Below, piece after piece: positions 42,507-52,474 of a stretch of 64,000 bases of DNA; the stretch's first letter is position 1; each line of letters opens with the position of its first letter. The stretch is from Rhodoblastus sp963804045 (GTDB lineage: Bacteria > Pseudomonadota > Alphaproteobacteria > Rhizobiales > Beijerinckiaceae). Under the pieces are notes generated by a model that saw only the letters and a program-made list of their open reading frames with translations, searched no databases and was not told the origin of the DNA. The DNA lies in the NCBI GenBank assembly GCA_963804045.1, contig CAWDOR010000034.1, forward strand, positions 62,001-126,000, written 5' to 3'. The position numbers and the translations under genes were made by a program.

Positions 42507-43913
42507 ATGACTCATTCTTCCCACGATTACATTGTCCGCGACATTGGCCTGGCCGATTGGGGCCGCAAGGAAATCGCCATCGCCGAAACGGAAATGCCTG
42601 GCCTGATGGCGACCCGCGCCGAATATGGCCCCGCCCAGCCGCTCAAGGGCGCCCGCATCGCCGGCTCCCTGCACATGACCATCCAGACCGCCGTGTTGAT
42701 CGAGACGCTTCAGGCGCTCGGCGCCGACGTCCGTTGGGCGTCGTGCAATATTTATTCGACCCAGGACCACGCCGCCGCAGCGATCGCCGCGCGCGGCACG
42801 CCGGTTTTCGCGATCAAGGGCGAGAGCCTTGAGGAATATTGGGAATATACCCATCGCATCTTCGAGTGGAGCGACGGCGGTCAGCCCAACATGATCCTCG
42901 ACGACGGCGGCGACGCCACTTTGCTCATCCATCTCGGCCTGCGCGCCGAACAGGGCGACGTCGCCTTCCTCGAAACCGCCTCGAACGAAGAAGAAGAAGT
43001 GCTCTACGCCGCAATCAAGAAGCGGCTCAAGGCCAATCCGGGCTTCTACGGCCGCAACGCTGCGGCGATCAAGGGCGTGACCGAGGAGACCACCACGGGC
43101 GTCCATCGCCTCTATATCATGCAGAAGGAAGGCCGCCTGCTTTGGCCGGCGATCAATGTCAACGATTCCGTCACCAAGTCGAAATTCGACAATCTTTATG
43201 GATGCCGCGAATCTCTGGTCGATGGCATCCGCCGCGGCACCGACGTGATGATGGCCGGCAAGGTCGCCATGGTCGCCGGCTTCGGCGATGTCGGCAAGGG
43301 CTCCGCCGCGTCGCTGCGCAATGCCGGCTGCCGCGTGCTGGTGTCCGAAATCGACCCGATTTGCGCGCTCCAGGCCGCCATGGAAGGCTATGAAGTCACC
43401 ACCATGGAGGAGGCCGCGTCGCGCGCCGATATTTTCGTCACCTCCACCGGCAATGTCGATGTGATCACCACGGATCACATGCGGGCGATGAAGGATCGCG
43501 CCATTGTCTGCAATATCGGCCATTTCGACTCGGAAATTCAGGTCGCCGGCCTGCGCAATTTCCAGTGGCATAATGTGAAGCCGCAGGTGGACGAGATCGA
43601 GTTTCCCGACGGCAAGCGCATCATCCTTCTCTCCGAGGGACGTTTGGTCAATCTTGGCAACGCCACGGGACACCCGTCCTTCGTCATGTCGGCGAGCTTC
43701 ACCAACCAGACGCTGGCGCAGATCGAACTGTTCACCAAACAGGGCCACTACGGCCGTGAGGTTTATACGCTGCCAAAAACCCTCGACGAAAAGGTCGCTT
43801 TGCTGCATCTGGAAAAAATCGGCGTGAAGCTGACCAAAATGACCAGGGCGCAGTCGGATTATCTTTCTGTTCCGGTCGAAGGCCCATACAAGCCAGAGCA
43901 TTACCGCTACTGA
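42507..43913 (+). CDS. ahcY: Adenosylhomocysteinase (S-adenosyl-L-homocysteine hydrolase)
   Basis: AhcY splits S-adenosylhomocysteine into adenosine and homocysteine, relieving inhibition of methyltransferases. The 468 residues, NAD-binding GFGDVGKGSAASLRNAG near residue 255, and the C-terminal SVPVEGPYKPEHYRY are diagnostic. ATG 42507 (MTHSSHDYIVRDI) with AAGGGA upstream is preferred over ATG 42468, which adds 13 residues not typical of the family. A terminator follows at 43944. Confidence 0.97.
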   Translation: MTHSSHDYIVRDIGLADWGRKEIAIAETEMPGLMATRAEYGPAQPLKGARIAGSLHMTIQTAVLIETLQALGADVRWASCNIYSTQDHAAAAIAARGTPVFAIKGESLEEYWEYTHRIFEWSDGGQPNMILDDGGDATLLIHLGLRAEQGDVAFLETASNEEEEVLYAAIKKRLKANPGFYGRNAAAIKGVTEETTTGVHRLYIMQKEGRLLWPAINVNDSVTKSKFDNLYGCRESLVDGIRRGTDVMMAGKVAMVAGFGDVGKGSAASLRNAGCRVLVSEIDPICALQAAMEGYEVTTMEEAASRADIFVTSTGNVDVITTDHMRAMKDRAIVCNIGHFDSEIQVAGLRNFQWHNVKPQVDEIEFPDGKRIILLSEGRLVNLGNATGHPSFVMSASFTNQTLAQIELFTKQGHYGREVYTLPKTLDEKVALLHLEKIGVKLTKMTRAQSDYLSVPVEGPYKPEHYRY

Positions 43914-43943
43914 TTCCACTTCGGCGACGAAAAGTCGTGTTCA

Positions 43944-43974
43944 AGCCTCCGCGCCTTGGCTGCGGAGGCTTTTT
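43944..43974 (+). terminator. Intrinsic terminator of ahcY
   Basis: AGCCTCCGC (43944-43952) pairs perfectly with GCGGAGGCT (43962-43970), followed by TTTT. It lies 31 bases after the ahcY stop. The rest of the 231-base gap before divL shows nothing else I can name. Confidence 0.88.
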
Positions 43975-44144
43975 CATATGCGCGAGACAAAGTAAATTGA
44001 ACTGATTCGGTGGAGCGCAAAACTCCGCCGCAGCCTTGAACCATCGGTCATTGGCGAAGTTTTGCCGCCTTCGCGCCAACGGGCGTCTTTGGTTTGGGTC
44101 AGCCGCTAGCCGGGGCTTTGGATATTATGGGAGAGTCAAGGTCC

Positions 44145-46664
44145 ATGCCTAAGCGGGGCCAGAAGCCGAAACGACGCGATTTCATCCGCTCCCGTTTCAA
44201 GAGCGCGGTCGCCTCGGTGTTCACGACTTGCGCGCTTTCTGTCGCCGCGCGCGCCGACTCCCTGGCGGAAATCGCCCAGACGGAGGAAACCCACGGCATG
44301 ATTCGGCTGTCGGTCGGCGTCGGTCTGGTGATTTTTTCCGCGATCACCATTATTTTCCACCTCACCGGGCGGCAGGACTGGCGGCGACAGAAGCGAGAAC
44401 TGCTCGAAAGCCTCGACTCGCTGCAACAGGAGACAGATCGCGCCCGAGCCTTTCTCGCTTCGGATTCGCAATTCGTCATTGCCTGGAACGGCGCACACGG
44501 TGAGCCGGATATTGAAGGCGATGTCAGCCTGGCGCTGGACGCGCCGCTGCCGCGCCGCGTTCTCGGTTTTTCCGCCTGGCTGCCCCAGGATCAGGCTCTG
44601 GCGCTGGATGAAAATGTCTCGCGGTTGCGCGAACGCGGTCAGGGCTTTCGCCAGGACCTCGTCGCCAATAATGGGCGTCACCTCGAAGCCGAGGGACGCG
44701 CCATCGGCAGCCGCGCCGTGCTGCGCGTCCGCGACGTTTCCGGCGACCGGCTCGAACTCATGCGGTTGCGCGCCCTCCACGCCGACCAGAATGCGCAACT
44801 CGACATCATGCGCGGCCTGCTCGACCGCTCCGCCCACCCGGCCTGGACCCGCTATGCTGACGGGCGGATCGCCTGGGTCAACGAAGCCTATGTCCATGCC
44901 GTCGAAGCCAAGAGTCGTGAGGACGCTGCGCTGCGCGGGCTTGAATTGCTCGACAGCCTGGCGCGCGAACAGGCGGCCAAGGCGCGCGACGCCGGCGTGC
45001 TCTGGCATGAGCGTCTCAATATCGTTTTCGCCGGCGAAAGGCGGCTCATGGAGGTCTTTGACGCCCCGCTGCCCGGCGGCTCTGGCGGCATGGCCGACGA
45101 TCTGTCGGAGCAGGAATCCTTGCGCGCGGATCACGCCCGGCAGATGGACTCCCATATTCGCACGCTGGATCAGATCGCCACGGCGGTGGCGATTTTCGAT
45201 CATTCGAAAAAACTCGTCTTCGCCAATGCCGCCTATCGTCAATTATGGGGCTTGGAGCAGAGCTTCCTGGATCAAGGCCCGAGCGATTCGGAAATTCTCG
45301 AACGGCTGCGCGCGGCGCGCCTGCTGCCGGAACAGGCCGATTTCCGCGCCTGGAAAAATGCGCTGTTCAATCTCTATCACAGCCTCGATCCCGCGCCCCA
45401 GACGTGGCATCTGCCGGATGGACGGACATTACGTGTCGGGTTCGATCCCAATCCGCAGGGCGGCCTGACCTATCTGTTCGACGATGTCACGGAACGCTTC
45501 ACTCTTGAATCGCAATATAACGCCCTGGCCCGCGTCCAGACCGAAACGCTCGACACGCTCCAGGAAGGCGTGGCGGTGTTCGGCGCTGACGGGTGTTTGA
45601 AACTGCACAATCCGGCGTTTGAGCGGATGTGGCGTCTCCAGCCGCTTCAACTGGCGGAAAAACCTCATATAGACGCGATTGTCGGAGCCTGCCGCGCTTT
45701 GCTGCCTGACGACGGCGAATGGAACGACATTCGCTCGGTGGTCGCCGGGCTTCACGCTGCGCGCATGGGTTTTACGCGCAGAATGGCGCGCGCCGACGGC
45801 GCCATTATCGATTGCGCGGCGGCGCCGCTGCCCGACGGCGGCACGCTGCTCACCTTCATCGATGTCACCGACGGCGTGAATGTCGAGCGCGCGCTTACCG
45901 ACCGCAACCAGGCGCTGGTGGAAGTCGAGAAATTGCGCGACGATTTCGTCCACCATGTGTCCTATGAACTGCGGTCGCCGCTGACCAACATCATCGGCTT
46001 CATTCAACTGCTCGGCGACTTCAGCGTCGGCCCGCTCAACGACAAGCAACGCGAATACGCCGGCTATGTGCTGAAATCCTCGGCCGCGCTTTTGGCGATC
46101 ATCAACGATATTCTCGACCTCGCGACCATCGATCGCGACGCCATGGAATTGCGTATGGAGGATGTCGACATCAACAAGACCATCCGCGAAGCGGCGGAAG
46201 GCGTCCAGGACCGCCTTGCCGAATCGCAGGTCGAGCTTTCGTTGATCATGCCCCCGGACATCGGGCGTTTCAGCGCGGATGGCAAACGAATCCGTCAGAT
46301 TTTGTTTAATCTCTTGTCCAACGCCATCGGCTTTTCGGAAGCCGGCCAGACGGTTACGCTCTCCGCTTTCCGCCGCGCCGACGACATTGTCTTCAAGGTT
46401 TCCGACCACGGTCGCGGCATACCCCCGGAAATTCTCGACAAGGTTTTCACACGCTTCGAGACTCACACGCTCAATTCACGGCATCGTGGCGTCGGCCTCG
46501 GCCTGTCGATCGTCCGCGCCTTCGTCGAACTGCATGGCGGACGCGTGCTGATCGACTCGGCGCCCGGGGAGGGGACCGTGGTTACCTGCATTTTCCCTAC
46601 CCGGGGCGTCCTTGAGAGGGGACGCCCCAAATCGACCGAGGATGCGGCGGAGGCGCGGGCATGA
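44145..46664 (+). CDS. divL: DivL-type tyrosine-containing histidine kinase homologue
   Basis: This 839-residue protein has one N-terminal membrane segment (MIRLSVGVGLVIFSAITIIF), several PAS-like domains (about residues 200-590) and a kinase region whose phospho-acceptor box reads HHVSYELRSPLTNI, with Tyr607 in place of the conserved His. That substitution is the hallmark of DivL, which in Caulobacter controls CckA and so CtrA activity. The ATPase boxes remain (FNLLSNAIGFS, DHGRGIPPE, GVGLGLSIV). ATG 44145 has AAGG upstream; ATG 44127 is also possible. It overlaps the tsaE-amgK gene by four bases. Confidence 0.88.
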   Translation: MPKRGQKPKRRDFIRSRFKSAVASVFTTCALSVAARADSLAEIAQTEETHGMIRLSVGVGLVIFSAITIIFHLTGRQDWRRQKRELLESLDSLQQETDRARAFLASDSQFVIAWNGAHGEPDIEGDVSLALDAPLPRRVLGFSAWLPQDQALALDENVSRLRERGQGFRQDLVANNGRHLEAEGRAIGSRAVLRVRDVSGDRLELMRLRALHADQNAQLDIMRGLLDRSAHPAWTRYADGRIAWVNEAYVHAVEAKSREDAALRGLELLDSLAREQAAKARDAGVLWHERLNIVFAGERRLMEVFDAPLPGGSGGMADDLSEQESLRADHARQMDSHIRTLDQIATAVAIFDHSKKLVFANAAYRQLWGLEQSFLDQGPSDSEILERLRAARLLPEQADFRAWKNALFNLYHSLDPAPQTWHLPDGRTLRVGFDPNPQGGLTYLFDDVTERFTLESQYNALARVQTETLDTLQEGVAVFGADGCLKLHNPAFERMWRLQPLQLAEKPHIDAIVGACRALLPDDGEWNDIRSVVAGLHAARMGFTRRMARADGAIIDCAAAPLPDGGTLLTFIDVTDGVNVERALTDRNQALVEVEKLRDDFVHHVSYELRSPLTNIIGFIQLLGDFSVGPLNDKQREYAGYVLKSSAALLAIINDILDLATIDRDAMELRMEDVDINKTIREAAEGVQDRLAESQVELSLIMPPDIGRFSADGKRIRQILFNLLSNAIGFSEAGQTVTLSAFRRADDIVFKVSDHGRGIPPEILDKVFTRFETHTLNSRHRGVGLGLSIVRAFVELHGGRVLIDSAPGEGTVVTCIFPTRGVLERGRPKSTEDAAEARA

Positions 46665-48187
46665 ACGATCCCACCTGGCGTATCGATCTCGTCGATGAAG
46701 CCGCGACGCGCGGATTGGCGGCGGAAATCGCCGAACTGGTCGGCCCCGACGATCTGGTGACGCTTTCCGGCGATCTCGGCGCGGGCAAAACGACTTTCGC
46801 GCGCGCGCTGGTCAGGCATATTGCCGGCGACCCCGAGTTGGAAACGCCCAGCCCGACCTTCACCTTGATGCAGGTCTATGAAACGCCGCGATTTCCGATC
46901 GTCCACGCCGATCTGTACCGCGTCAACGATCCGGCGGAACTGGTTGAGCTCGGCTGGGACGAGGCCGCCGATGGCGCCCTGGTTCTGGTCGAATGGGCGG
47001 AACGCGCTGGCGGCGCCTTGGCGCCCGATCGCCTCGACATCGCACTTTTCCCCGACCTTGCCCGGGGTCCCAATTACCGCCGCGCCGAAATTACCGGTCA
47101 CGGCCAGATGCTGCGCCGCGTGATGCAGAAACGCGGGATCAAGGCCATTCTCGAACGTTCGGGCTGGGCCGACGCCGTCCGCAAGCCAATGCAAGGCGAC
47201 GCCTCGTCGCGCGCCTATGACCTGCTGGTCCGCCCCAATGGCGACACCGCCATTTTGATGATCTCGCCGCCGCGCCCGGACGGCCCGCCGGTCAAAAACG
47301 GCAAGCCCTACAGCGCTCTGGTCCATCTCGCGGAAAATATCCGGCCCTTCGTTGCGATGGACGAGGGTTTGCGCGCGCTCGGCCTTTCGGCGCCGGCGAT
47401 TTATGCCGCAGATCTCGTCGATGGGTTCGCCGTGCTCGAAAATCTGGGCAGCGCGGGCGTCGTCGGAGCAAATGGACCTATCGCCGAGCGCTACACGGAA
47501 GCGATTTCGGTTCTGGCCTTCATGCACAGCCGCGAATTGCCCGATCGCTTGGCGCTCGGCGACAGCGAATACGCCATTCCATCCTACGATCTCGAGGCCC
47601 TGCTGACCGAGACCGAATTGCTTCTGGACTGGTACGCGCCGCATGTCGCCGGCCAGCAATTCGCCTCCGGCGTCCGCGCCCAGTTTGAAAACGCCTGGCG
47701 CGCGGCGCTCACAGGCCCCTTGGCCGAGGCGAAAACCTGGTGCCTACGCGATTATCACTCGCCCAATCTGCTCTGGCTCGAGGAGCGCCCCGGCTTGCGG
47801 CGCGTCGGCCTGCTGGATTTCCAGGACTGCGTGCTCGGGCCCTGCGCCTATGACGTGGCTTCATTGGCGCAGGACGCGCGTGTCGATGTGTCCGACGAAT
47901 TGGAGCTGAAACTCCTTGGCGCCTATGCGCTGGCGCGCAAGCGCGCCCTGCCCGAATTCGACATGGCCGCCTTTGCCGCCTCCTACGCCATCATGGGCGC
48001 GCAGCGGGCGAGCAAGATCATCGGCATTTTCGCCCGCCTCGACAAACGTGATGGCAAGCCCTCCTATCTCGCCCATTTGCCTCGGGTGATTCATTATCTG
48101 CGCAAGAATCTTCGCCATCCGGCGCTGACCGAGCTGAAAAGCTGGTTCGAACAAAACCTGCCGCAACTTCTCAACCCGGAGGCCTGA
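46661..48187 (+). CDS. TsaE-AmgK fusion: tRNA t6A synthesis ATPase plus amino-sugar kinase
   Basis: This is a 508-residue fusion. Residues 1-150 are TsaE, with Walker A SGDLGAGKTTFARAL and ETPSPTFTLM, which helps make threonylcarbamoyladenosine on tRNA. Residues 165-500 are an aminoglycoside-phosphotransferase-fold kinase like AmgK (GDASSRAYDLL, CLRDYHSPNLLWL, VGLLDFQDCVLGP), which phosphorylates N-acetylmuramate and N-acetylglucosamine at C1 during peptidoglycan recycling. murU starts directly after it, completing that pathway. The fusion is known in Rhizobiales. ATG overlaps the divL stop. Confidence 0.92.
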   Translation: MNDPTWRIDLVDEAATRGLAAEIAELVGPDDLVTLSGDLGAGKTTFARALVRHIAGDPELETPSPTFTLMQVYETPRFPIVHADLYRVNDPAELVELGWDEAADGALVLVEWAERAGGALAPDRLDIALFPDLARGPNYRRAEITGHGQMLRRVMQKRGIKAILERSGWADAVRKPMQGDASSRAYDLLVRPNGDTAILMISPPRPDGPPVKNGKPYSALVHLAENIRPFVAMDEGLRALGLSAPAIYAADLVDGFAVLENLGSAGVVGANGPIAERYTEAISVLAFMHSRELPDRLALGDSEYAIPSYDLEALLTETELLLDWYAPHVAGQQFASGVRAQFENAWRAALTGPLAEAKTWCLRDYHSPNLLWLEERPGLRRVGLLDFQDCVLGPCAYDVASLAQDARVDVSDELELKLLGAYALARKRALPEFDMAAFAASYAIMGAQRASKIIGIFARLDKRDGKPSYLAHLPRVIHYLRKNLRHPALTELKSWFEQNLPQLLNPEA

Positions 48188-48188
48188 C

Positions 48189-48911
48189 ATGGAAGCCGCC
48201 CCGGAAAAGGCTCTCGTCTTCGCCGCCGGACTCGGCACGCGCATGAGGCCAATCACCCTGACGCTGCCAAAACCACTGGTGTGCATAGGCGGGCGGACCA
48301 TGCTCGACCATATGCTCGACAGACTGGCCGAAGCGGGCGTCGAGGAAGCCATTGTCAATGTCCATTGGCTCGCCGATCAAATCGAAGCCGCTCTGAAAGG
48401 CCGTCGCGCGCCTCGGATCGTAATCTCGGATGAAAGGACGCTGCTGCTCGACCAGGGCGGCGGCATCGTCAAGGTTCTCTCCGAATTCGACGGAAAGCCA
48501 TTTTTCATTTGCAATACCGACGCCCTATGGATCGACGCGCCTTCGCCGCAGGTCAGCGCCTTGCGCGAGGCCTGGGACGGCGAAAAAATGGATGCGCTGC
48601 TGCTTGTCGCCGACCGTGAAAAAAGCACGGGCGCGGAAGGCCGCGGCGATTTTTTCCTTGAGCGAGACGGACGTTTGCGACGGCCGCCCGCCGGTGGGGC
48701 GGCGCCCTATACTTACGCAGGCGTCGGGATCGTCAAATCCTCCCTGTTCGCCTCCAGCCCCTTGGAGCCGTTCAAGCTCGCGCCGTTCTTCTTCGCCGCC
48801 GCCGAACAGGGAAAGCTTTGCGGGCTTGAACTGCAAGGCCGCTGGCTGCATGTCGGCGCGCCGGACGTAATCCCGGAAGCGGAAAGAGTTTACGCAACCA
48901 GCGGCGCCTGA
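48189..48911 (+). CDS. murU: MurU, N-acetylmuramate-1-phosphate uridylyltransferase
   Basis: MurU makes UDP-MurNAc from MurNAc-1-phosphate and UTP, bypassing de novo peptidoglycan precursor synthesis and fosfomycin-sensitive MurA. The 240-residue nucleotidyltransferase has the signature VFAAGLGTRMRPITLTLPKPLV near residues 10-31 and an FICNTDALWID metal site. It starts one base after the tsaE-amgK stop. Without that neighbour it could be called a mannose-1-phosphate guanylyltransferase; context makes MurU far more likely. Confidence 0.88.
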   Translation: MEAAPEKALVFAAGLGTRMRPITLTLPKPLVCIGGRTMLDHMLDRLAEAGVEEAIVNVHWLADQIEAALKGRRAPRIVISDERTLLLDQGGGIVKVLSEFDGKPFFICNTDALWIDAPSPQVSALREAWDGEKMDALLLVADREKSTGAEGRGDFFLERDGRLRRPPAGGAAPYTYAGVGIVKSSLFASSPLEPFKLAPFFFAAAEQGKLCGLELQGRWLHVGAPDVIPEAERVYATSGA

Positions 48912-48930
48912 CGTCGAGCAGGGATGGCCA

Positions 48931-49287
48931 ATGGCTCCACCCGCGAAAAAAACGCCTTTCGCGCGAACACCGGCGCCGCCCTACTACGCGGTGATTTTCA
49001 CGTCGCGACGCCGCCAGGGCGATCTCGGATACGAGGAAATAGCGCGGCGCATGGGCGAGCTCGCCTTGGCGCAACCCGGCTGCCTCGGCGTCGAAAGCAC
49101 GCGCAATTCCGAAGGCTTCGGCGTGACGGTCGCTTATTTCACCGACGAAGCCTCCATCGCCGCATGGAGAAATCACAGCGAACATCGATTGGCGCAGCGG
49201 CTGGGGCGATCGACATGGTATGAACATTACGAAGTTCGTATCGCCAAGGTCTTGCGGGCCTATTCAGGCCCGCAAGACCGAGAATGA
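48931..49287 (+). CDS. Antibiotic-biosynthesis-monooxygenase-fold protein
   Basis: This is a 118-residue dimeric ferredoxin-like (ABM/YqjZ) protein: YYAVIFTSRRRQGDLGYEEIARRMGELALAQPGCLGVESTRN, then VAYFTDEASIAAWRNHSEH and WYEHYEVRIAKV. Such proteins act as small oxygenases or haem- or metabolite-binding proteins; the role is unknown. ATG 48931 follows AGGGATGG. It lies between murU and addB in the same direction and may be co-transcribed. Confidence 0.83.
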   Translation: MAPPAKKTPFARTPAPPYYAVIFTSRRRQGDLGYEEIARRMGELALAQPGCLGVESTRNSEGFGVTVAYFTDEASIAAWRNHSEHRLAQRLGRSTWYEHYEVRIAKVLRAYSGPQDRE

Positions 49288-49378
49288 ATTTGGAGCCGGG
49301 AAAACAACGGGAACGCCGTCAACACAGCGAACCCGTTTCAAGACTTTACCGCATCGGATCATTACCGAGGGACCGCCT

Positions 49379-52300
49379 TTGTCACCGCGTGTTTTCACCA
49401 TTTCTCCCGGCGCGCCCTTTCTCGAATCCTTCGTCGAGGCGCTGTATGCCGGGCGGGTCGTCCCTGGCCTTTCTCGAGAGTCCGGGCCCATGGCCTTGGC
49501 GAAGACGACGATCTTCGTCCCGACCCGGCGCGCCGGACGGGCGCTGACGACAGAACTGGCGCGGCAAAGCCCCGCTCGCGCGACGCTATTGCCCCGGATC
49601 TTGCCGTTGGGCGCGCTGGACGGCCAGGATGAAGCTGGCCTGGACAATCCGCTCGATCCTTCGCTGCCGCGCGCCGCGGGCGACATCGAACGACGGATGA
49701 TTCTCGGCGAATTGATTCTCGCCTGGGCGCGCAATCTGAAACAGGCGATCATCGCCATAGATGCGGACGGTTCCGCGCGGCAATCGCACGAGGCGATGCT
49801 CGTCGGCGCGCAACCCGCCGACGCCTGGCGGTTGTCCGGCGAATTGGCCGCGCTGATCGACGAAATGATCATTGAAAATCTCTCGTGGAAAAATCTTGAA
49901 ACGCTCAATGGCGATTTCGACGAGTATTGGCGCATTACTCTGAAATTCTTGCAGATTGCCGTCGAGGCCTGGCCCCGGATTCAAAAGGAGCGCGGCTTTG
50001 TCGATTCGGCCGCGCGGCATCGGGTGCTGATCGAGCGCTTGGCGGCGCAAATGGCGAGCCAAACCGACCCCGTGATCGCCCTTGGTTCGACCGGCTCCAA
50101 TATCGCCACGGCGCGGCTGCTCGCGGCGATCGCCCGAGCTGAAAATGGCGCTGTTGTTCTGCCCGGCCTCGATCTCCATCTCGACGCGCCCTCCTTCGCC
50201 GCGCTGCGCAAGGGCGAGGAGCCCTCCGCCACCCATCCCCAGGCGTTTTTGGCCCGCCTGATCGAGAAAATCGGCGTGACCCGCGATCAAATTGGCGCGC
50301 TTGGCGCACCAACACCTGAAAGATTGGCGCGGGAAAAATTTGTCTCGGAAAGTTTTCGTCCCGCCGAAACCACCCATTTATGGCCGTTCTGGCGGAGCCG
50401 GCATAGCGCCGAAGACATCTCCTGCGCCTTGGTCGGCATGGACTTGATCGAAGCCGCCGACGAACGCGAGGAATCCCTGACCATCGCCATATGTCTGCGC
50501 GAAGCCCTGGAAATCCCCGGTCGCACCGCCGCCTTGATCACGCCCGATCGAGGCTTGGCGGAACGGGTTCGCGCCGAATTGCTCCGCTGGGATATCGAGA
50601 TCGACGATTCCGGCGGCGCCGCTCTGGCTTCGACGCCAGCGGGCGCCCTGGCGCGTCTTATTCTCTATGCCATCAACGGCCAGGCCGAAGACTGGGCCGC
50701 CCTGATCGCCCATCCCTTGGCGCGACTTGGCTTTGACGACGAAGCCGCGAGGCTGGCGCGACTGTTCGAGATCGGCGTGTTGCGCGCTGGCGCCACCACT
50801 GGCCCTTGGCGGGAGGCCGTCATAACGGCCCGCAAAGCCACCCAGGCGCGCGACGCGCACCCGCGACAAAAGGCCATTTCCGAACCGGATTGGGCGCAAT
50901 TGGAACGATTCGGCGAAAGGCTCGACCTCGCCGTCGCCGCGTTGGTCGCCCTTGACTCCGAGCGCCCCCTGCTCGACTGGCTCTCCGCGCATCGCGCCGC
51001 TCTTGGCCTGATTCTTTGCGGCGATCCCGATTCGCTGCCGGGAGGCGACGATGGCGACGCGCTGGCTCAGTTGTTCGACGAACTCGACCTGAGCGCCAAT
51101 GCACTGTTCACTTTCCACGGCGAGAGCTATTCGGCGTTTTTCGACGCCATTATCGGCGAAAGAGTTGCCCGTGGAGCAAATCGCGCGCATCCGCGCCTGA
51201 AAATCCTCGGTCTGCTGGAGTCCCGCCTGATCGACGCTGACCGCGTTGTCCTGGCGGGCCTAGACGAGACGATCTGGCCCCCACAATCGGCCAGCGATTC
51301 CTTTCTCAACCGACCCATGCGTCATGCCCTGGGCCTGTCGTCGCCGGATCGTCGTCTTGGCCAAACCGCGCATGATTTCTGCCAGGCGCTCGGCGCCGAG
51401 GAGGTCATTCTCACCCGGGCGAAAAAGCGCGGGGGATCGCCGACGACTCCTTCCCGGTTTCTGCAAAGAATGGAAGCCCTGGCTGGCGCCGAGCATTTTC
51501 TCGAACTCCGCCAACGAGGCGAAAAATGGAGAGAATTCGCGCGTCAACTCGACGCCGTTCAGCCAGTTTCGCCATTGCGGCGCCCGGAGCCCAAACCGCC
51601 TCTCGCGCTTCGCCCCAAAAAACTTTCAGTGACGCGCATCGAAATGCTGCGGCGCGACCCCTATGCGATTTATGCGCGCTATATTCTCAATTTGCAGGCG
51701 CTGCCCCATCTCGACGAGGACAAGGGCCTCCGCGAGATCGGGATCGAACTGCACAGCGTGCTTGAAAAATTCTGCCGTGATTTTCCAAGTGGCGCTCTCC
51801 CCGGTAACGCGGAAGATATTCTGATCGAACGCGCAAAGACCCAGATGGCCGAATTCGCCGACGATCCAGAATTTCAATCTTTCCGCTGGCCGCGCCTATG
51901 CAAGGGGCTGCGGCTTTTCCTCGCCTATGAAGCGCTGCGGCGTCCGTTGCTGGAAACGCTGGCTTTGGAAGAACGCGGCGCGCTGCGGTTGACGCTCGCA
52001 GACGGATCGGAGTTCACCCTCACCGCGGAAGCCGACCGGATCGAATTTCTGCGTGATCGAACGGCCGCGCTGGTCGATTACAAGACCGGCGAACCGCCGA
52101 GCTATGCGCAGGTGAGCGCTGGATTTGCCCCACAATTGACGTTGGAAGCGGCAATGCTCGAACGCGGCGCCTTCGCCAGGGTCGAGGCGCGTCCGGTATC
52201 CGAGGCCTTTTATTTGCCCATAGGCGGCGGAAAAGACCGAGTCGTCGCGTTGAAACCCGCCAGCAGCGCCAAGGACAAAAGGCCCTTTCACGAGCTTGTT

Positions 52301-52474
52301 GTCGATCATTTCGAAGAATTTCTGGCGCTTCTCAACGACTTCCGTGACCCTAGCCACGGCTATCCAGCGCGGCCTTTCCCGCAATTCGCCGCGCGCTACA
52401 ATGATTTCGATCATCTCGCCCGCACCAAGGAATGGTCCGCTTCTGGCGGGGCCAGCGCCGGGGAGGATGCATGA
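49379..52474 (+). CDS. addB: AddB, helicase-nuclease subunit
   Basis: AddAB processes double-strand breaks for RecA loading. The 1031-residue protein has a degenerate UvrD-like helicase region with TTIFVPTRRAGRALTTEL near residue 40, EEVILTRAKKRGGSPTTPSRFL, and a C-terminal PD-(D/E)XK nuclease with TAALVDYKTGEPPSYAQV near residue 900. TTG at 49379 is chosen because GAGGGA precedes it by seven bases and the family N-terminus begins here; the frame is open from 49220. It overlaps addA by four bases. Confidence 0.9.
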   Translation: MSPRVFTISPGAPFLESFVEALYAGRVVPGLSRESGPMALAKTTIFVPTRRAGRALTTELARQSPARATLLPRILPLGALDGQDEAGLDNPLDPSLPRAAGDIERRMILGELILAWARNLKQAIIAIDADGSARQSHEAMLVGAQPADAWRLSGELAALIDEMIIENLSWKNLETLNGDFDEYWRITLKFLQIAVEAWPRIQKERGFVDSAARHRVLIERLAAQMASQTDPVIALGSTGSNIATARLLAAIARAENGAVVLPGLDLHLDAPSFAALRKGEEPSATHPQAFLARLIEKIGVTRDQIGALGAPTPERLAREKFVSESFRPAETTHLWPFWRSRHSAEDISCALVGMDLIEAADEREESLTIAICLREALEIPGRTAALITPDRGLAERVRAELLRWDIEIDDSGGAALASTPAGALARLILYAINGQAEDWAALIAHPLARLGFDDEAARLARLFEIGVLRAGATTGPWREAVITARKATQARDAHPRQKAISEPDWAQLERFGERLDLAVAALVALDSERPLLDWLSAHRAALGLILCGDPDSLPGGDDGDALAQLFDELDLSANALFTFHGESYSAFFDAIIGERVARGANRAHPRLKILGLLESRLIDADRVVLAGLDETIWPPQSASDSFLNRPMRHALGLSSPDRRLGQTAHDFCQALGAEEVILTRAKKRGGSPTTPSRFLQRMEALAGAEHFLELRQRGEKWREFARQLDAVQPVSPLRRPEPKPPLALRPKKLSVTRIEMLRRDPYAIYARYILNLQALPHLDEDKGLREIGIELHSVLEKFCRDFPSGALPGNAEDILIERAKTQMAEFADDPEFQSFRWPRLCKGLRLFLAYEALRRPLLETLALEERGALRLTLADGSEFTLTAEADRIEFLRDRTAALVDYKTGEPPSYAQVSAGFAPQLTLEAAMLERGAFARVEARPVSEAFYLPIGGGKDRVVALKPASSAKDKRPFHELVVDHFEEFLALLNDFRDPSHGYPARPFPQFAARYNDFDHLARTKEWSASGGASAGEDA

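Noticed and set aside
42450..43919. A 489-codon open frame antisense to ahcY
   Set aside because: It mirrors the third-position GC bias of ahcY and has no recognisable domain; ahcY is certain.
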